The notes: generated from the sequence alone by a model not told the origin. DNA of 64,000 bases from Seriola aureovittata (GCF_021018895.1 NC_079384.1:19233140-19297139), one strand, 5' to 3'. Positions 46,028-58,885 are shown, counted from the stretch's first letter. Translations and numbers: made by a program.

Positions 46028-46035
46028 TTAACCAC

Positions 46036-46467
46036 AGGTGTGGATGATCAGAAACGATGTCATTTCAGTCCTGAAGGCATCAAATTAGAAAATGCTCTTG
46101 TGTCTTTTTGAAAGGCAGTGACAACAGCTCTTGGAGTTTTTGCTTTAAACTGAACTCCTTGGTTTCTGTTTTAAATTCTTACCAGTGCCTGTATCAACTT
46201 GCTCACACTAAAGCAGCAGCATGTGTTTTTTCACAGTGTAGGTTGGAGCTGAATAGCAGATGTACAACCTCTGCACTCTGCTGATGTGGCTGTGTACAAG
46301 CATTTTTACTTGTTTTGGCTGAGGGGACGTCTTTACAGGACAGTAGTCCATTTTTCCTCTTTCTTTTCTTCCTAGCTCCTTTCCATGTTCTCTTGTTCAT
46401 TCCTTCCTTCCCTATGTCTTTTCCCCCTTCATTTCCCTCTCCCTTGGTGTTGCCTTATATCCTTCAT
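46036..46467. other. Unique sequence, pyrimidine-rich right side
   Basis: No gene recognised. C/T-rich from about 46345 to the poly-C tract. Confidence 0.5.
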
Positions 46468-46496
46468 CCCCCCCCCCCCCCCCCCCCCCCCCCCCC
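46468..46496 (+). repeat. Poly-C tract
   Basis: Twenty-nine consecutive C in the given sequence. The 189-codon frame across it contains a proline run produced by the tract. Confidence 0.95.
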
Positions 46497-46901
46497 AGCC
46501 TTACTCAGACATATCCTCCCTCTCCCTCTCCCTTCCCTCATCAGTAGGCTGGATGTGTGTCTCCACTCAGCCATATTAGTTGAATTAACATTGCCACAAG
46601 CCGACACAGCCATAACTCCACCGCGTTGCCATGGCAACACACACAACCACACAAAATTGGATGTGAATGTGCACAAACACCATGCGCAAGCTTTGAGCGG
46701 CGAATTATGTGTGGAACAAAACACACACAAGCACACATCAGTCATCTATTTACGTCTCACACACACACGTAAGTCAGTCCAGTATTTATGTGTCACACAC
46801 CCACTCACCTATTTCTGCACAAGCAGAACGAACAGACAGCGAACTCAAGCGTATGATCAAAGCAGGGGAGTGTTTCTCTCTTAGTGTTGCAGTGTCTGTG
46901 A
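46497..46901. other. Unique sequence with scattered short CA words
   Basis: No gene recognised. Short ACACAC words recur at irregular spacing from 46640 to 46800. Confidence 0.45.
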
Positions 46902-46925
46902 GTGTGTGTGTGTGTGTGTGTGTGT
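46902..46925 (+). repeat. (GT)n microsatellite, short
   Basis: About 12 GT units. Confidence 0.88.
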
Positions 46926-47203
46926 CCAAGTACATTACACCGTGTAAGTGTTCTATAAGTTTCCCTCCGGTGTTTGCCAGCACTGTCATTCACTGCATTG
47001 TGTGCTGCTTGAGGTCCATCTCTGTTCAACAGGCAGGGAAATAAATGACTGTGGTGCAACTGAGACAGGAAATCAGCCTCAGAACTGAGATGTTGTCACT
47101 TCTAAGTGTTCATTTAAGGACTTGATGAGAAAACAGCCCTGTGTTTAATGCCAGAGACTGAGTTGGTGTGCTGTTTTAGGTACCAGTGAGATGAAGAGAG
47201 GCT

Positions 47204-47224
47204 GGTGTGTGTGTGTGTGTGTGT
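47204..47224 (+). repeat. (GT)n microsatellite, short
   Basis: About 10 GT units. Confidence 0.88.
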
Positions 47225-47482
47225 AATATATCCATGGCTTTGCGAGGCCAAAACACTGCAAAGGTATTCAGCAGTTTAACTGTTCGTGCTCAGGTGGAAT
47301 AGTTTGGCTGCAGTTAGCGTTTTATTTTGTATTTTTCTCAGCTGTATTTATCTGATAGTTATTACTCGTTCTTTTGAAGATTCAAGTTTTATATTCAACA
47401 TGGGATAAGATGAAAAATACACGATGTTCTCCCTCTGTCGTTCTTTATCTCCTTGTTTTCTTTGCTCTCGTACGTCTAAGAC

Positions 47483-47555
47483 CTGATTGTAAAGTTGTTT
47501 GAGATAGTGTATGTTACCATATGGTGGTATATAAATGACATTAAATTGAAATTGA
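47483..47555 (+). mobile_element. Non-LTR element 3' tail (TATATAAATGACATTAAATTG type)
   Basis: The plus strand reads 'gattgtaaagttgtttgaga', then 'tagtgtatgttaccatatgg', 'tggtatataaatgac' and 'attaaattgaaattgac'. This follows the recalled 3' tail shared by many fish LINEs and SINEs (GTAAAG...TTTGAGAT..TGT...TATATAAATAAAATTGAATTGAATTG). The terminal ATTGAA repeats have decayed. No coding part is present upstream, so this is a 5'-truncated copy. Confidence 0.7.
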
Positions 47556-47887
47556 CTCATAAAACAGAACTCGTTTCTCGTTAACAATGAGTATGTTTTA
47601 CATTTTACAGCCAATATTTGTTTGCATGAACTTCAGTAAAACTGTTATAGAGAGCTTCAGTTTTTGTTTGCTTTTGACATTGACAGGAAAGGGTTTTTCA
47701 TTCTTTCTCTACTGCATAAAATCAAAATGAAATACTGAAAATAGTTAAAAACAAGATTAGAATTCTCCCTCCTCCCCAAATGACTCACCTTATTACCTGT
47801 TTCTAGTGGTGTCTCTTTCTTCGTATCCTTACGTGCGTTGTTGTAGTCATCCATTGTGATCTGGTAATGAATCTCTCAAGGGTAGAA

Positions 47888-47888
<1 letters not shown>

Positions 47889-47919
<31 letters not shown>

Positions 47920-48007
47920 GTGCGTGTGTGCGTGCGTGTGTGCGTGTGTGCGTGTGTGCGTGTGTGCGTGTGTGCGTGTGTGCGTGCGTGCGTGCGTGCG
48001 TGCGTGC
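47889..48007 (+). repeat. (TG)n / (TGTGTGCG)n composite tract
   Basis: A TG run passes into a higher-order pattern of TGTGTGCG with period 8 and ends in pure TGCG units with period 4. Frames of 66 and 61 codons across it encode only Cys-Val-Arg or His-Thr-Arg repeats. The GC-containing alternation is favourable to Z-DNA. Confidence 0.95.
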
Positions 48008-48594
48008 TGCTACCATTTTTTCTGCTAGCATCAGCAAAGCCAGTCAATGCTAATGGACAGCATCATCACGCTTAAGTGTGATTGGATAAGGGGTGAGGCA
48101 AGAGACCGTGTGTGTATGTGTGCATGAGGATATACTCAAGGCCTGGTTAGTGCTATATAAAGTGCCCTTTATCTTACAAGTGCACACACACACACACGTG
48201 CACAGTGCTTCCTCTCCTGAATCTGCAACAAAGCGTGCACGCTGAGGCTGTGTTGGTATTAAAACACTAGTACAGAAGCAGAAACACGCCGCCTCCCTTC
48301 ACTAATAAAAGCCGTGGATGTTGAACATTTCAAGGCTGGCAGAGACACGAGATGTTCGAGTGTAACGGCTCCTCTGCTGAGGAGGAACCAGGCGGGTGAT
48401 TCTGGAAAAACAGAACCGGCAGTTCAGTGGTGAGAAGTGAGGTGAGCTGCTGGTCCCGGAGGAGCTTTCCCTCCACTGTTAATTCACATTTAAAAACTTC
48501 CTTCCAACAATAATACCATTGTGATGTAACACTGAAACACGGGAGTCAAGCAGCACTATTTTAAATCCATCTTTTCAGGACTGCCACCTACAGT
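48008..48594. other. Unique non-coding sequence
   Basis: A short CA run lies at 48181-48198. No gene recognised. Confidence 0.5.
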
Positions 48595-48865
48595 TATTCT
48601 CATTATTGTGAACTAATTTAGTGTAAAATGTCAGAAAACACAAAGAAATGTTAAATACAATCTCCCAGAAACCAAAGCGATGTCTTCAAATACCATGTTG
48701 TGTCAAAGTTACTCAGTTTACAAAGATATTAAACAGAGAAAAGCAGCAAATCTTCACACCTATGAAGCTAAACCAGAGAAGCTTAAAATAAATCAATCAA
48801 TTATCAAAGTTGCTAATTCTTTTCTGTTATAGATCAGTTAATCAACTAAATAATTATCATCTCTC
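48595..48865 (+). repeat. Interspersed repeat family X, long copy
   Basis: The wording 'agtgtaaaatgtcagaaaac', 'ttaaacagagaaaagcagca', 'aagctaaaccagagaa', 'attatcaaagttgctaattc' and 'gatcagttaatcaactaa' keeps the order of recalled full family X copies from the middle to the right end. The 'cagtttaca..gat.t...aacagaga.aaagcagcaaa' block aligns with 36765-36815. The ends appear decayed and no target duplication is visible. Confidence 0.65.
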
Positions 48866-51800
48866 ATTTTTTAAATCAACATCTTTCATCTCTTAACTTA
48901 GCATTACCTTGTGATTTGTTGAGCACATATTTTAGTAATGTATATACTTGGAAATAGTTTGTTGGATTATGACCTTAAAACATTTACATGGTGCTTTCAT
49001 GACAGATGGGCTGTTTATAGCCTGACTTGGAAAGGAGTTGAACTGAGGTTTTGCAGTGATAAAATAGCTAAAAAGTCTCAGACATGATGTGATGTTTTGT
49101 TTTATCTGAAATAGTGAGGGCACCACAACAATTAATGCTAAAAGATTTTTTCCTAAAACACAACATGTCTCATTGTTTTCTCTTTTGTGTTTTGGCACCA
49201 AACATACACTGAATATTTAACAAAATATGAAATATTGACGGCACCTAGAGGCTGTGGGTCTGCTGCAGCAGATCCAAACAGCCTCCCCATGTTGCTTCTC
49301 CTCATTGTGAGTCAGTGAAACGGCGTGAAACATTCACGGAAAAAAAAAAAAAAACGCTGTGTTATCACTGTGTCTATCTGTGTTTACAGCTGCAGAGAGG
49401 GCGAATGATCGGTCGTGCTCAGCACAACCATGACGCCCGGGGTGATAGCTGTAGTCACTGCTCAGTGATCCCTCACAACACCTCAATTAACCTCCATGCA
49501 TGAAAGTGGCTTGTATATCTTCATGAGAGGAAAGGCCAAGCACCCCAAGTGTGAGGTTATGGAAACTTAATCTGCTGTCATTATTAATGAGAGGATGGAG
49601 TGAGAGGAGAGGATAAAAGGAAGCAAGGAGGGAGAGGAAGGAAAGTTGGAATGAGGTAATGGTGGTGGCAAGATGGAGCAATAAAGGAAAGGAAGTAAGG
49701 CTTTAGGACAGAAGGAACTGTGATGAGAGTGGTAGTATAGGATCCGAAGGAACACATGAATAGAATCTCAAGGAAAATATTAAAAATACGACTTTATGTG
49801 AATATCTGGTGGGAGACATTCACGGTAATGATGCTGACGTTCTGTTTCATATCTGCTCAGAAATGCCATATATCCTTTTTCAAAGGCTATTAGAAAAAAT
49901 TCAGAATTCCCCTTCAAGTTGCTGTAAAGCGTAGAGGACACAGTCAGTAAAAGTGTAATCATATTGTCAGCTGAGTTACCTATTATCCCCTAAAAGTACC
50001 AGAGTCCCTTCCATTTTTGTGTCAGTCAGTTTTTGAAAGCAGTCTCGCTCATTTTCTCCGACTCCAAGGACGGCCCATAATACACTTTTAATAGCTTTCA
50101 CACAGACGTCTGCATGGAAATCTGAATTTCCATTTCATTAGAGGACTGTGCAGGGCGTCAGTCCTTTAAATCCAAGCACAGAAGAGAGTCTCAACCTCAG
50201 GGTCGAGACCAAATACAATAGGATGTGCAGTTCAAAGGGTCAACACGTAGATAAGTCATAAAAAATGGAGGCAAGATATAGATTTGAGTCGGTTCTAGTA
50301 AGAATATGTTAAAACCTAAGTGAGGAATTTGTAATGTGAAATGTGGGTGGGTGAGTCCTACCAAAGCTCATGTATTATAGTGATACTTATGCACATGGAC
50401 CCACCTGCTGTCCAGTTTGGGAAACATGCCAAATTCTGTGTTTGAGGTCAAATTGGCACAAATGAACCTTTAAAAATTAGTTCCCACCATGCTGTTAAAA
50501 AATCCATGTCCAGGTCAAAATTACATTCTCCCATTAAACACAATTTTGGGACCTTTTGAAATATTTGGCCAGAGTACATTTACAAACCCCGATTTACTGA
50601 ATAGACTTTGGACAGTTTCCCGGGTTCAACCACCGCTGTCGCTGCTTATTCAAGCAAATATGACTGACAAGTGATGTGCGGGAACCCGCCTGAGAGGCTG
50701 TTGGTGTCAATTAACTTACAAGATGGTGACAAATATTGTGTTTGGCTGCTGGCTGAAGGCCAGTCTCACCCAGTTTATGTCAGTCAGAACTTAATATCAG
50801 AGTAGAATTTCTAAAAACAACACAACAGGATTTTAGCTTTAACCTCAAAATTTTTAAATCAACATCTTTCAAATAAGAACGTTACATTCAATGAAACCTC
50901 TGAAACTAAGTCGACAACATTCAGACAGACTGATGAGGGTGAAGGAAAATATTTCTCCCCTTTAACGCTCTAATGACCATGCACCAATAGCCTGAAATGA
51001 AAATTTGAAGACTAGAATCCCGTTTGTAGTTTTTGTTGATGCTGATATTAAAGTCCATCCAGAGAGTCTGGCTCTGTTGATAAATGGAAAGTGCCTTTCC
51101 CAAGGCTGGTGTCTGAAACTCACTACAAAGCTTCTTTCTTTCTCCACTTGAATCACTTCTACAGACTCACAGTGGACCAGATAACGCAGCTAATGGCTCT
51201 TCCAAAATCCATATATGACTTAATGGAAGTTCACTGTTTTGAAACTGAGAGTGAAATAGGACCTTTTTGCTTTCTGAAAGCAGGAAATGGACAACCGCCC
51301 CACTCTTGAAATTTCATCTAAAGGTCATTCTCTGAAATGGAGTATGAAGTAGTTAATTTTGTCCCTTTTTGCTCTTTTTATGTGGAACACGGATGTACAT
51401 ACCTCTCAGAAAGGATTTTATATTGTGTAATTAACAGTTTTACACCTGAATGGCTTCTAGCAGCTTCCTCGTACAGGAAGAATGATTTTATGCTTAAGCC
51501 AATGAGCAGTGATTTGGTGGCTTGCAGGTTATTGAAGCATTAAGTGAACATATTTTAGACATCTAAGTCATGTATCACCATTGTTTCAACTTCATATAGG
51601 AAGTACAAACATGTTGAAAGATATTCATTAAAATGTTGGTTCGAAGGATCTTTGGCTCCTTCAGTCCATAGTGATGGTTTCCAACGTCTCAATCCTTAAT
51701 AAGGTTGTAAATCGTTGTCAGTCAATATGATAGTCAGTCACTTGAACAATCAAAAAAACCTACAGCAACACATATAATGATGAGTTTGTTGTCCATTATT

Positions 51801-52857
51801 TACAGCAACAGCAGATTTTGTGTTTTTTCAGCTCCAAACATGTGACACCATCAGTTTTGCCGCAGCTGTTTTTCCCAGCATGCCTCAGCATTTCTTAGTC
51901 ATTTCCTGCAGGTGGAACTCGGTATATGTCCTCAAACAGATGGGGTCCCGTCCCCGCGTCACATTCGGTCTCAGCAGGACAGCTGAAGGACAGCGGGCTG
52001 AGTCAGGACAAAACCCAGTTCAAACCCAGGGCACCTGTGCAGAATAAATGCTGCGTGTGGGTAATGGAGCGGGTTGATGGCTACTTACCTTCCATAAATA
52101 TGCTACTAGAAACAAAACACAGACGTTGTCACAGAGTCGCCGGTGAGTAAAACAGCCCTGAGGTGCAAAGAGGAGACATAAACTTTGATGTAGTTTGCAT
52201 TGTAATGTTTATATTGACTGCAAATGACCTCATTTCACCTGCAGTTTAAAACAGAAAATTCATGTGGAGTTATTTCCAGTGTGGTGTCTGGGCTATCTTT
52301 TATCATCATGTGGAAAAAAGAGGGTGAAAATGCCAGTGGAGGTTTGAATAGTGTAAAGAAAATAAATGAAGATGTCAAATTAAGTAGTGAGTGCAGCCCT
52401 TTAGATTCTGTCTTAACATATAACTCATATGAACTTGATAGTCATTTTTAGCAGTTAGAAAAAGAAAAGTTAATAATTGTTATAAAGGACTTCATAATGG
52501 ACATGTAGTTAGATGGATGGACTTTTTCTTTCTTCTACAACAATGACACATCAAACATTAATGCTAATTATACAGTATGTGTTTAAGGCAATCACTGAAT
52601 AAACAAAACCTATATAATGCACTGCATGTTGCTGTACCTGTCAGTGTGAATGTGCTTATGCACTCAAAGTAGAAAGTCTAAATAGGGAAATTAAATGATA
52701 AACAAAACGTTACACAACACTAAGGAAAAAAAAAAAAACTGGAAGAGTACATGTTTGTCATTTTGAAACTGTGTTGCTACGCAGAAAAAAGGTCTTGCTC
52801 ACTTCACAAAACAGGAAAAAAAGGGTGAGAAAAAAGTTTCCTTCTACAAAATCTTTT
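48866..52857. other. Long unique non-coding stretch
   Basis: No gene or named repeat recognised. It has A runs at about 49340-49355 and 52724-52738 and a purine-rich patch at 49590-49700. Confidence 0.45.
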
Positions 52858-52945
52858 TTTCGGTTAAAAGAAATAAGACTATCAGCCAATAATATCAACA
52901 TATGCTGATAATATTAACATCAGCATAATATCGATGCAGGTAATG
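52858..52945 (+). repeat. Possible DNA-element end (ATCAGCCAATAATATC type)
   Basis: 'actatcagccaataatatca' followed by 'catatgctgataatatta' and 'catcagcataatatcgatgca' resembles recalled fish repeats built from TATCGGCCGATAATATCGGC words, here with many C-to-T or G-to-A changes. It is too short to classify. Confidence 0.35.
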
Positions 52946-53383
52946 GTCTTGAATAAGACATGTGAATACATCACCTTGACTGTAGGAAATCCCCATGGAC
53001 AGTTTTGACAATGAAGTGATAAATTGAAAAAGTCAGAAAAATGAATAATAAGCTCCTGTGTAATTATGTCTAAAGGAAGAAGAGCTCAATACCGACTCTG
53101 GCACTTTTTCTTTTCAATTAGCCAGGAAAAACCCAGAAGTGAAATGTCCTGAAATGTTTTCTCCTCAGAGACACACATCTGTGATACCAACATCTGTACT
53201 TTCAACATCTGTAATGTCAACAGATCTCAGAACAGCTTTTCCTTGGTGCTTCTCAGACCCTCTCCTGAATGCAGACACAGTCACAGTCACAGGCCTCATT
53301 TCCAACCAGAGTTACATGAAAGAGTTATTGTGTCTCATAAATCAAAGTGCATGAGCCGGCATTACTTTATACTGTCCCATATA

Positions 53384-53391
53384 CGCACGCA

Positions 53392-53438
<47 letters not shown>
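53384..53438 (+). repeat. (CA)n microsatellite with CG-rich left end
   Basis: CGCACGCACGCG then about 20 AC units. The 154-codon frame 53243-53707 across it is an artefact. Confidence 0.95.
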
Positions 53439-53440
<2 letters not shown>

Positions 53441-54194
53441 TCTGTCCTCTCCTTGTCTGTCCTCCTGAGAAGGCGATTTACGAGTAGCAGCAGCTATGTC
53501 TCAGGCCACCGGATCATGAAGGCTTACTTCCTGTCAGGACACAACTGCCCACACACACGCACAAAAATCCAAAGAATCTTTTGCTGCTCTCCTATGTACG
53601 CTGCCTTCGGACTGACTAAGGTTTACTTGAGCATACACACAGATACAGCTTCAGGCCCCCACACAGTGCGAGCTACTTGTGGAGGAAGATGGGGAGGTTT
53701 TATTTGACTCTAGGGGGCCGTTTGATAGAAGTCATTATCTGATTCCTGCTCTAACCTGATGGAACTGGATATTATAGCAGCGAGTGTGTGTGTTTGCCTC
53801 TGGCTCTGCAGAGTGTTATTTGTTTGTCATTATTTGCAGATTTGTGCAGAGGGAAATTACGATACACGCACACATCTCCACTCCGCCATGCTCTCCTGCA
53901 GGTAGTGAGTTTAAAGCCGTGCAGGTTTTTGTTTTTTCCATGGAGTTTGAAAACATCAAGAATGAGCTGGGAAGACATTTTTGTACTTTACACGGCTGTA
54001 ACAGAATCAGGGAATGTATCTTGTCAGCGTGGGACTCTGGAGTGAAGACGCACAGTTATTTTCGACAATGACAAACAGCCTACCTTAAACTCGAAAGTTT
54101 CAGTTTCTGTTGCCGTTTGGGAAATAAATGAAAAGCAATTTCATAACTGAGCTACAACCAAGACACCAAATTTTACTTTCTGATGTTTTCACGT
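53439..54194. other. Unique non-coding sequence
   Basis: No gene recognised. Confidence 0.5.
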
Positions 54195-54475
54195 CAGAGA
54201 TCACCGGTCCCCAACCTTGGCCCATTCATGGCCCACTTGCAAATCTCAAAGATGTCGGACCCCGTAGTAATATGGGGGCCAAATAATGCCTCAGAGCATT
54301 AGCTTACCATATTTTAATGGTAACGATGGAACATTTTTCTTTTGTGTTTGATGGGGGAGATGACTTGTCCATTCACCATCTGCGTCTTGACTCTTTCCTC
54401 TTCATTCTTCATGTAGCTAACCAGCTATCTATTTTGATTCTCCAGTTTCTCCACCAGGTTGGGAACCACTGTCCT
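54195..54475. mobile_element. hAT-like non-autonomous element, decayed
   Basis: The left side reads CACCGGTCCCCAACCTTGG. Read inward from the right, the other side gives CAGTGGTTCCCAACCTGG. These are imperfect inverted ends about 280 bases apart. 'ttggcccattcatggccca' follows the left end. GGTTCCCAACC ends are recalled from hAT-type fish repeats. Eight-base flanks (TCAGAGAT and TCCTAAAT) agree only partly, so the target duplication is uncertain. Confidence 0.55.
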
Positions 54476-56189
54476 AAATGATGAAAACAAAGAAATCTGA
54501 TAATTTTTTTTTTTTTTTTTTAGGTAAAAAATGTACAGATGGATAGATGAAGAAAAATAATAATGTTGAGTTGTTATACAAACAGAATATAAAGGTAAAA
54601 ACACCCACAAGCACAAAACACCAGCACCTTTATCCAACCGAAGTTGAGAACCCACAGTCGAAAAGTCCGTAGTTACAGAGGTGAATATTTGGCATGTTCA
54701 TCCATCATGTTCTGAATAACTTACAGCTTCTCCTCATAGGTCACTCACAGAGCCCGGTATATTTTACACAAGAGCAGCCTGTACTTTGGGTCAGACCTGA
54801 GACAGAATAATAATCATGCAGAAACTTGGTGGAGGTTATTTTGCTATAGTTTGACCTCATGTAGGCTGGTAGAGCTCAGCAGTAGATGATAAATAAAACC
54901 TCAGAAACTCTGTCTGCAGTCCAGGAGTATCTGCTGTAATAAACCCAAAAAGAAAGAAGAGGAACATGGCCGACAAGTGGATAAATACTTCAGATTAGTC
55001 ATTATAGTGGTAGATTTACTTCGTACATTTTTTTGCCTTATATCAACATTGAAGTATCTTCGTGCAGAGCTGCTTCAAACCTGGATGAGCTGCTGTGTTG
55101 AGGTTTAAGATGGTGTTGAATCCAGTGGACTGTTGTCTTCGTTTGGTTTCTTTACTGCTAGTTGACAGTGATCTGAGCAGATTGAAGTTTAGGGAGATGA
55201 ATTGGAAAAATCTTGGCTCATTCGGTCCTGGACGAAGAATCTGGGTTAAGTTAGTGTCAGTTTTTTTCCCCCACTGTTAGCTTCTGTTTTTACAGTATCC
55301 GTTGTAATGGAGAGGTTGTCAGGGAAAAACTCAAACCGAGGCGAGCTGGGGTCAAGATGCTGTGAAATGATTTAAATCCTCCCACAGGGTCAGAGTTGTG
55401 GCTGCGCAGAAATCAGACTAAAACACAGTATAATGTAGACTGACACTTGAGCTCAGCGGTTTGGAAGAGGAGGCTCAGAGGAACGACAAACTGGAGAACA
55501 TCCCTGTCTGCAGAGAGTTAAGGGGTTGTAGAAAAGGGTTTGTGGGAAATGTAGTCCTAATTCAGAGGAGCCTCTGCATTAACATTACAAGTGAACAATC
55601 ATCTCCAACCTGCTCCGACATGTTGGCATTAGTTTGCAAAAGATGTATTGTCAATTAAAGCACGAGGCGACGTCAATGAAGTTAAGGACAAAAAGAAAAA
55701 CATCATTACATACTCGTTTTCCGTGGTTTAAGAGACACAATCTGCAAAGGTTGTGTGATTTGTATTCATGCGCAGCTCTGACAACACGAGTCTGGTTTGC
55801 ATATTAATAAACTTCCTTATTCTGCTCAACAAAGGCCTTTTGAATCTTTCAAGCAGAGCTTCATCTCTACTGGCGCCCCGGCTCATTTTGAGAGATTATC
55901 ATTACTGGAAGCTGCATGTTTATCTTGGGATTGTGGAGGACTTCATGAGCAGGGAAGTGTGTCAGTCTTCCATGAAAAGTGCTCTGATTAATTTTACCGT
56001 TGTCAGTGTTTGGTACAACTTTCAGAGATTCAGTGTGGAGTGAAGTGAGTCATCCGGACGCATCTTTTAGCTGGTAAATTAAGAGTTCACAGTGGAGGAA
56101 GTGTTTTCCACCGTAGTGGTAATTTGGTGTTGAATCAATATGGTCCGGTCCGTCTCAAATCCAGGTAAAATCCTGATGAGATCTAACAA
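54476..56189. other. Unique non-coding sequence
   Basis: No gene recognised. A 20-base T run lies at 54505-54524. The block 55740-56010, with an octamer-like TTTGCATATTAAT at about 55797-55809, has the look of conserved non-coding DNA but cannot be tested here. Confidence 0.45.
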
Positions 56190-56415
56190 TAATAATAGTA
56201 GTAATAAACTTTATTTATATAGCACTTTTTTAAAAACAAAGTTACAAAATGTTTTACAGAAATAAAAGGGGGAATTAAAAACAGCAATTAAAAACAAAGG
56301 GAAAAACGAACGCATCGTAAAACAGAAATAAATTACATGAAAATATAGATTGTCCATATCATGGTGGAATAAAACACAACCAAATAAAACACAACAACAT
56401 ATCAAAATCATGTTT
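56190..56415 (-). mobile_element. Non-LTR element 3' tail with (ATT)n end
   Basis: The plus strand reads 'aataataatagtagtaataa', then 'actttatttatatagcactt', then 'tacaaaatgttttacagaaa'. In reverse this is a 3' tail ending in TATATAAATAAAGT followed by TTATTATT, a wording frequent in teleost LINE-related repeats. The inner part is a low-complexity A-rich stretch with many AAACA words. Confidence 0.6.
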
Positions 56416-58885
56416 TAAGAAGCATTTTAAAAGACATTAAAGATGTAGTCTGCTTTCAATAAGACCATCTGTGTGCAAATCCCAGGAGCCCATTACTTCC
56501 TGTTGCTTCCTGGTGTTGGACATAGTTTCGAGCGTTACGTCACCATCTTGGTGAGATTTTCATCATCTGGCCAGAATGAAATTTTATCTGGTTGCATTTA
56601 TATTTGTCTTTGTTTATGTAATGGCTACCTATCTAATCTGCACAAGACCCACGGACCGGCTAATGATATATGCGGTGTGTTCTCGGCTTGTCATCCTTAA
56701 CAACCTCCAGTTTTTTTTTTTTTTGGCCAACCTGCCCTCACTCTCACAGTGAGTGCAACAGTGACACTTTGAAAGCTGCAGGACCTACTCAACTGCTTTT
56801 TTTATTAACGATATAATTCATTTATGTCATTCATACATTTACGTCGGAAGGCCGATTCTGGATGATGAACAATATTGAAATTCACAATGGGTAGCAAAAA
56901 CAATTTCTCCTGAGCTGTTTAGACTGAAGTTTATCATATATAATGACAGCGCATTGTTCTTGTTTAAAGTTTCACGACTCTTCAGCCTTATCTTTTAATT
57001 AATTTCCTTCTGATCCCTGCCGGTGGAGGGGAGCAAACCTAGTTTTGGATGCATGAGGCGGATGCAGGCTCTTCAGTTGCTTCCACATTAACCCCTCCTG
57101 TACCTGCTGTCATAGATAGCTGTAGACTCGCTAATAGAGTCTGTTTTGTCTGAATTTATTCGCCAGTACAAGTAAGTTTTTGAACTCTCTTTGCTGATAA
57201 TATATTCTTACCATGGATGCAGGCAAAAATGATATTAAAGGGTTCAAGCTTCAGTGACTCCTCCGAACGTCTAAATATCTAAATAAGATATTTGTAAAAT
57301 TAGATTTTTATCTTCTCTCCCACAGCCTTTAGAGAGCTGTTATTTTCTAAGTAAGCTGTGACCTTTGTTTTATTACTACTGCACTTCTTGTAAGTTGTTC
57401 TGAGTGCAGAGACTGAAAAATAACAAAATGTCATGTCTGTGAGTGTAATAAATTCATTTAGGCCTGCTATCTGCAAAAAAAAAAAAAAAGAAAAGGTGGG
57501 AAAAAAGCAAAAGAAAACCAGGCAGTCTTCAAATGTCACTGGAGAAGTATAAGGTCATTCTTTTCTGTCTAAAATTATTCAGAACATTGACTTTATCAAA
57601 GTTCCTCCGACAGGGGATCAGACGTCCACTCCTCCTAAAGGACCTCTTTGTTGCCGTTGGAGTGATGATCACATGTTGGCAGTAGTGGAAGAGTTCACAT
57701 GAGGGACATGTCGTTCCTCGCCACAGATAAGATTTCTGCTTGCTCACAAGTGTCAGGAGAGTCTTGATTTCTCTGCCGCGGACGACCAGCGGCTGTTCCT
57801 CTGTCGATAAGCAGGAAGGAGGAGAGCAGCTATTGCTCCACCAATCAGCTCTTTCTAAAGAAAAGGTTCCATTTTTTTTTTTTTTTTTGTCTTCTCAGAC
57901 TGATCAGATACAAGATTTCCCTGAAGGTCAGTCCGAACTAGAATGGAAAAACTAACTTTTATTGCCTTTGTTTATTTGCCTTATTTAAGTTCACATTGAC
58001 CAAGTAAAAGAAGTCAATGGTGCATTCAGGTACAGGTTGAGAAGAACTGTACCCTTTGTTGCTGTGGTTGCACTTCTTGTACCTGTACTCCTGAGAGGTG
58101 AAACTGATGCAATTGGAAGGCAATATTTAATCAGTGTGATACTTCTACTTCTCTTAAATTGTAAGGATCATTTTTCACTGCCCTGCAGAGCAGTTCCTGT
58201 CACTAGCTGGATATGCAGTATGCTTCTTTGTAAAGGTGCCTCTGGTGTAGTAACTGATCATAGTTGTGTGTAGTGTTAGATTTCACTTGCTGATTGCTGC
58301 TATTATACGCTCGTCAGGAAATACAGACAAAAGACAGCGCGGGTTATTACAGTCAGCAACGTTCAGCCATAAAGTGTCTTTTAGAAATGATCTGAAAAAC
58401 TATGCTTGTAAAAGAAAAAAAAAAAGGAAATGTAAAGAATGTGATGCAGCTGCATCCAGTGGATATTGTTGATGGTTTTTATACTCTAACATTCGAGAAC
58501 AAGTGAGACTTCACTCCTACTCTTGGCCTGAAGGCAGAAGGAGAGTGTTGACGAACAGTAGTAGTCACTAGGACATGATTCAGCCAATTTAAATGTTCTT
58601 CTTGCTGTAAATCAACCCATGTTCACCTTTATTTGTTTACACAGTTTCTGCAGTTCCCTGATTTGTCAGCAACTCCATATGTAAACACACTTTTGTATCA
58701 TTTCAGAATATGGTGTAGTAACTAATGAACCATTAATATTAATCAACAAATATAATGATTTACTGTCACTCTTTTTCAGCCTGTTGGGCATAAAAGTCAC
58801 TGAATCAAAACATACTGTTGGGATTGGAAGATCAAAAGATGCGTCTGAAGCCTGCTTTTGTAAATGTACACACAGTGTACCTTAA
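56416..58885. other. Unique non-coding sequence
   Basis: No gene recognised. Homopolymer runs lie at 56710-56724 (T), 57475-57489 (A), 57870-57888 (T) and 58416-58428 (A). Confidence 0.5.

Noticed and set aside
46315..46884. 189-codon plus-strand open frame
   Set aside because: It contains a proline run from the poly-C tract and low-complexity Leu/Pro/Ser sequence with no domain.
53243..53707. 154-codon plus-strand open frame
   Set aside because: Its length depends on the CA tract at 53384-53438. No homology pattern lies on either side.
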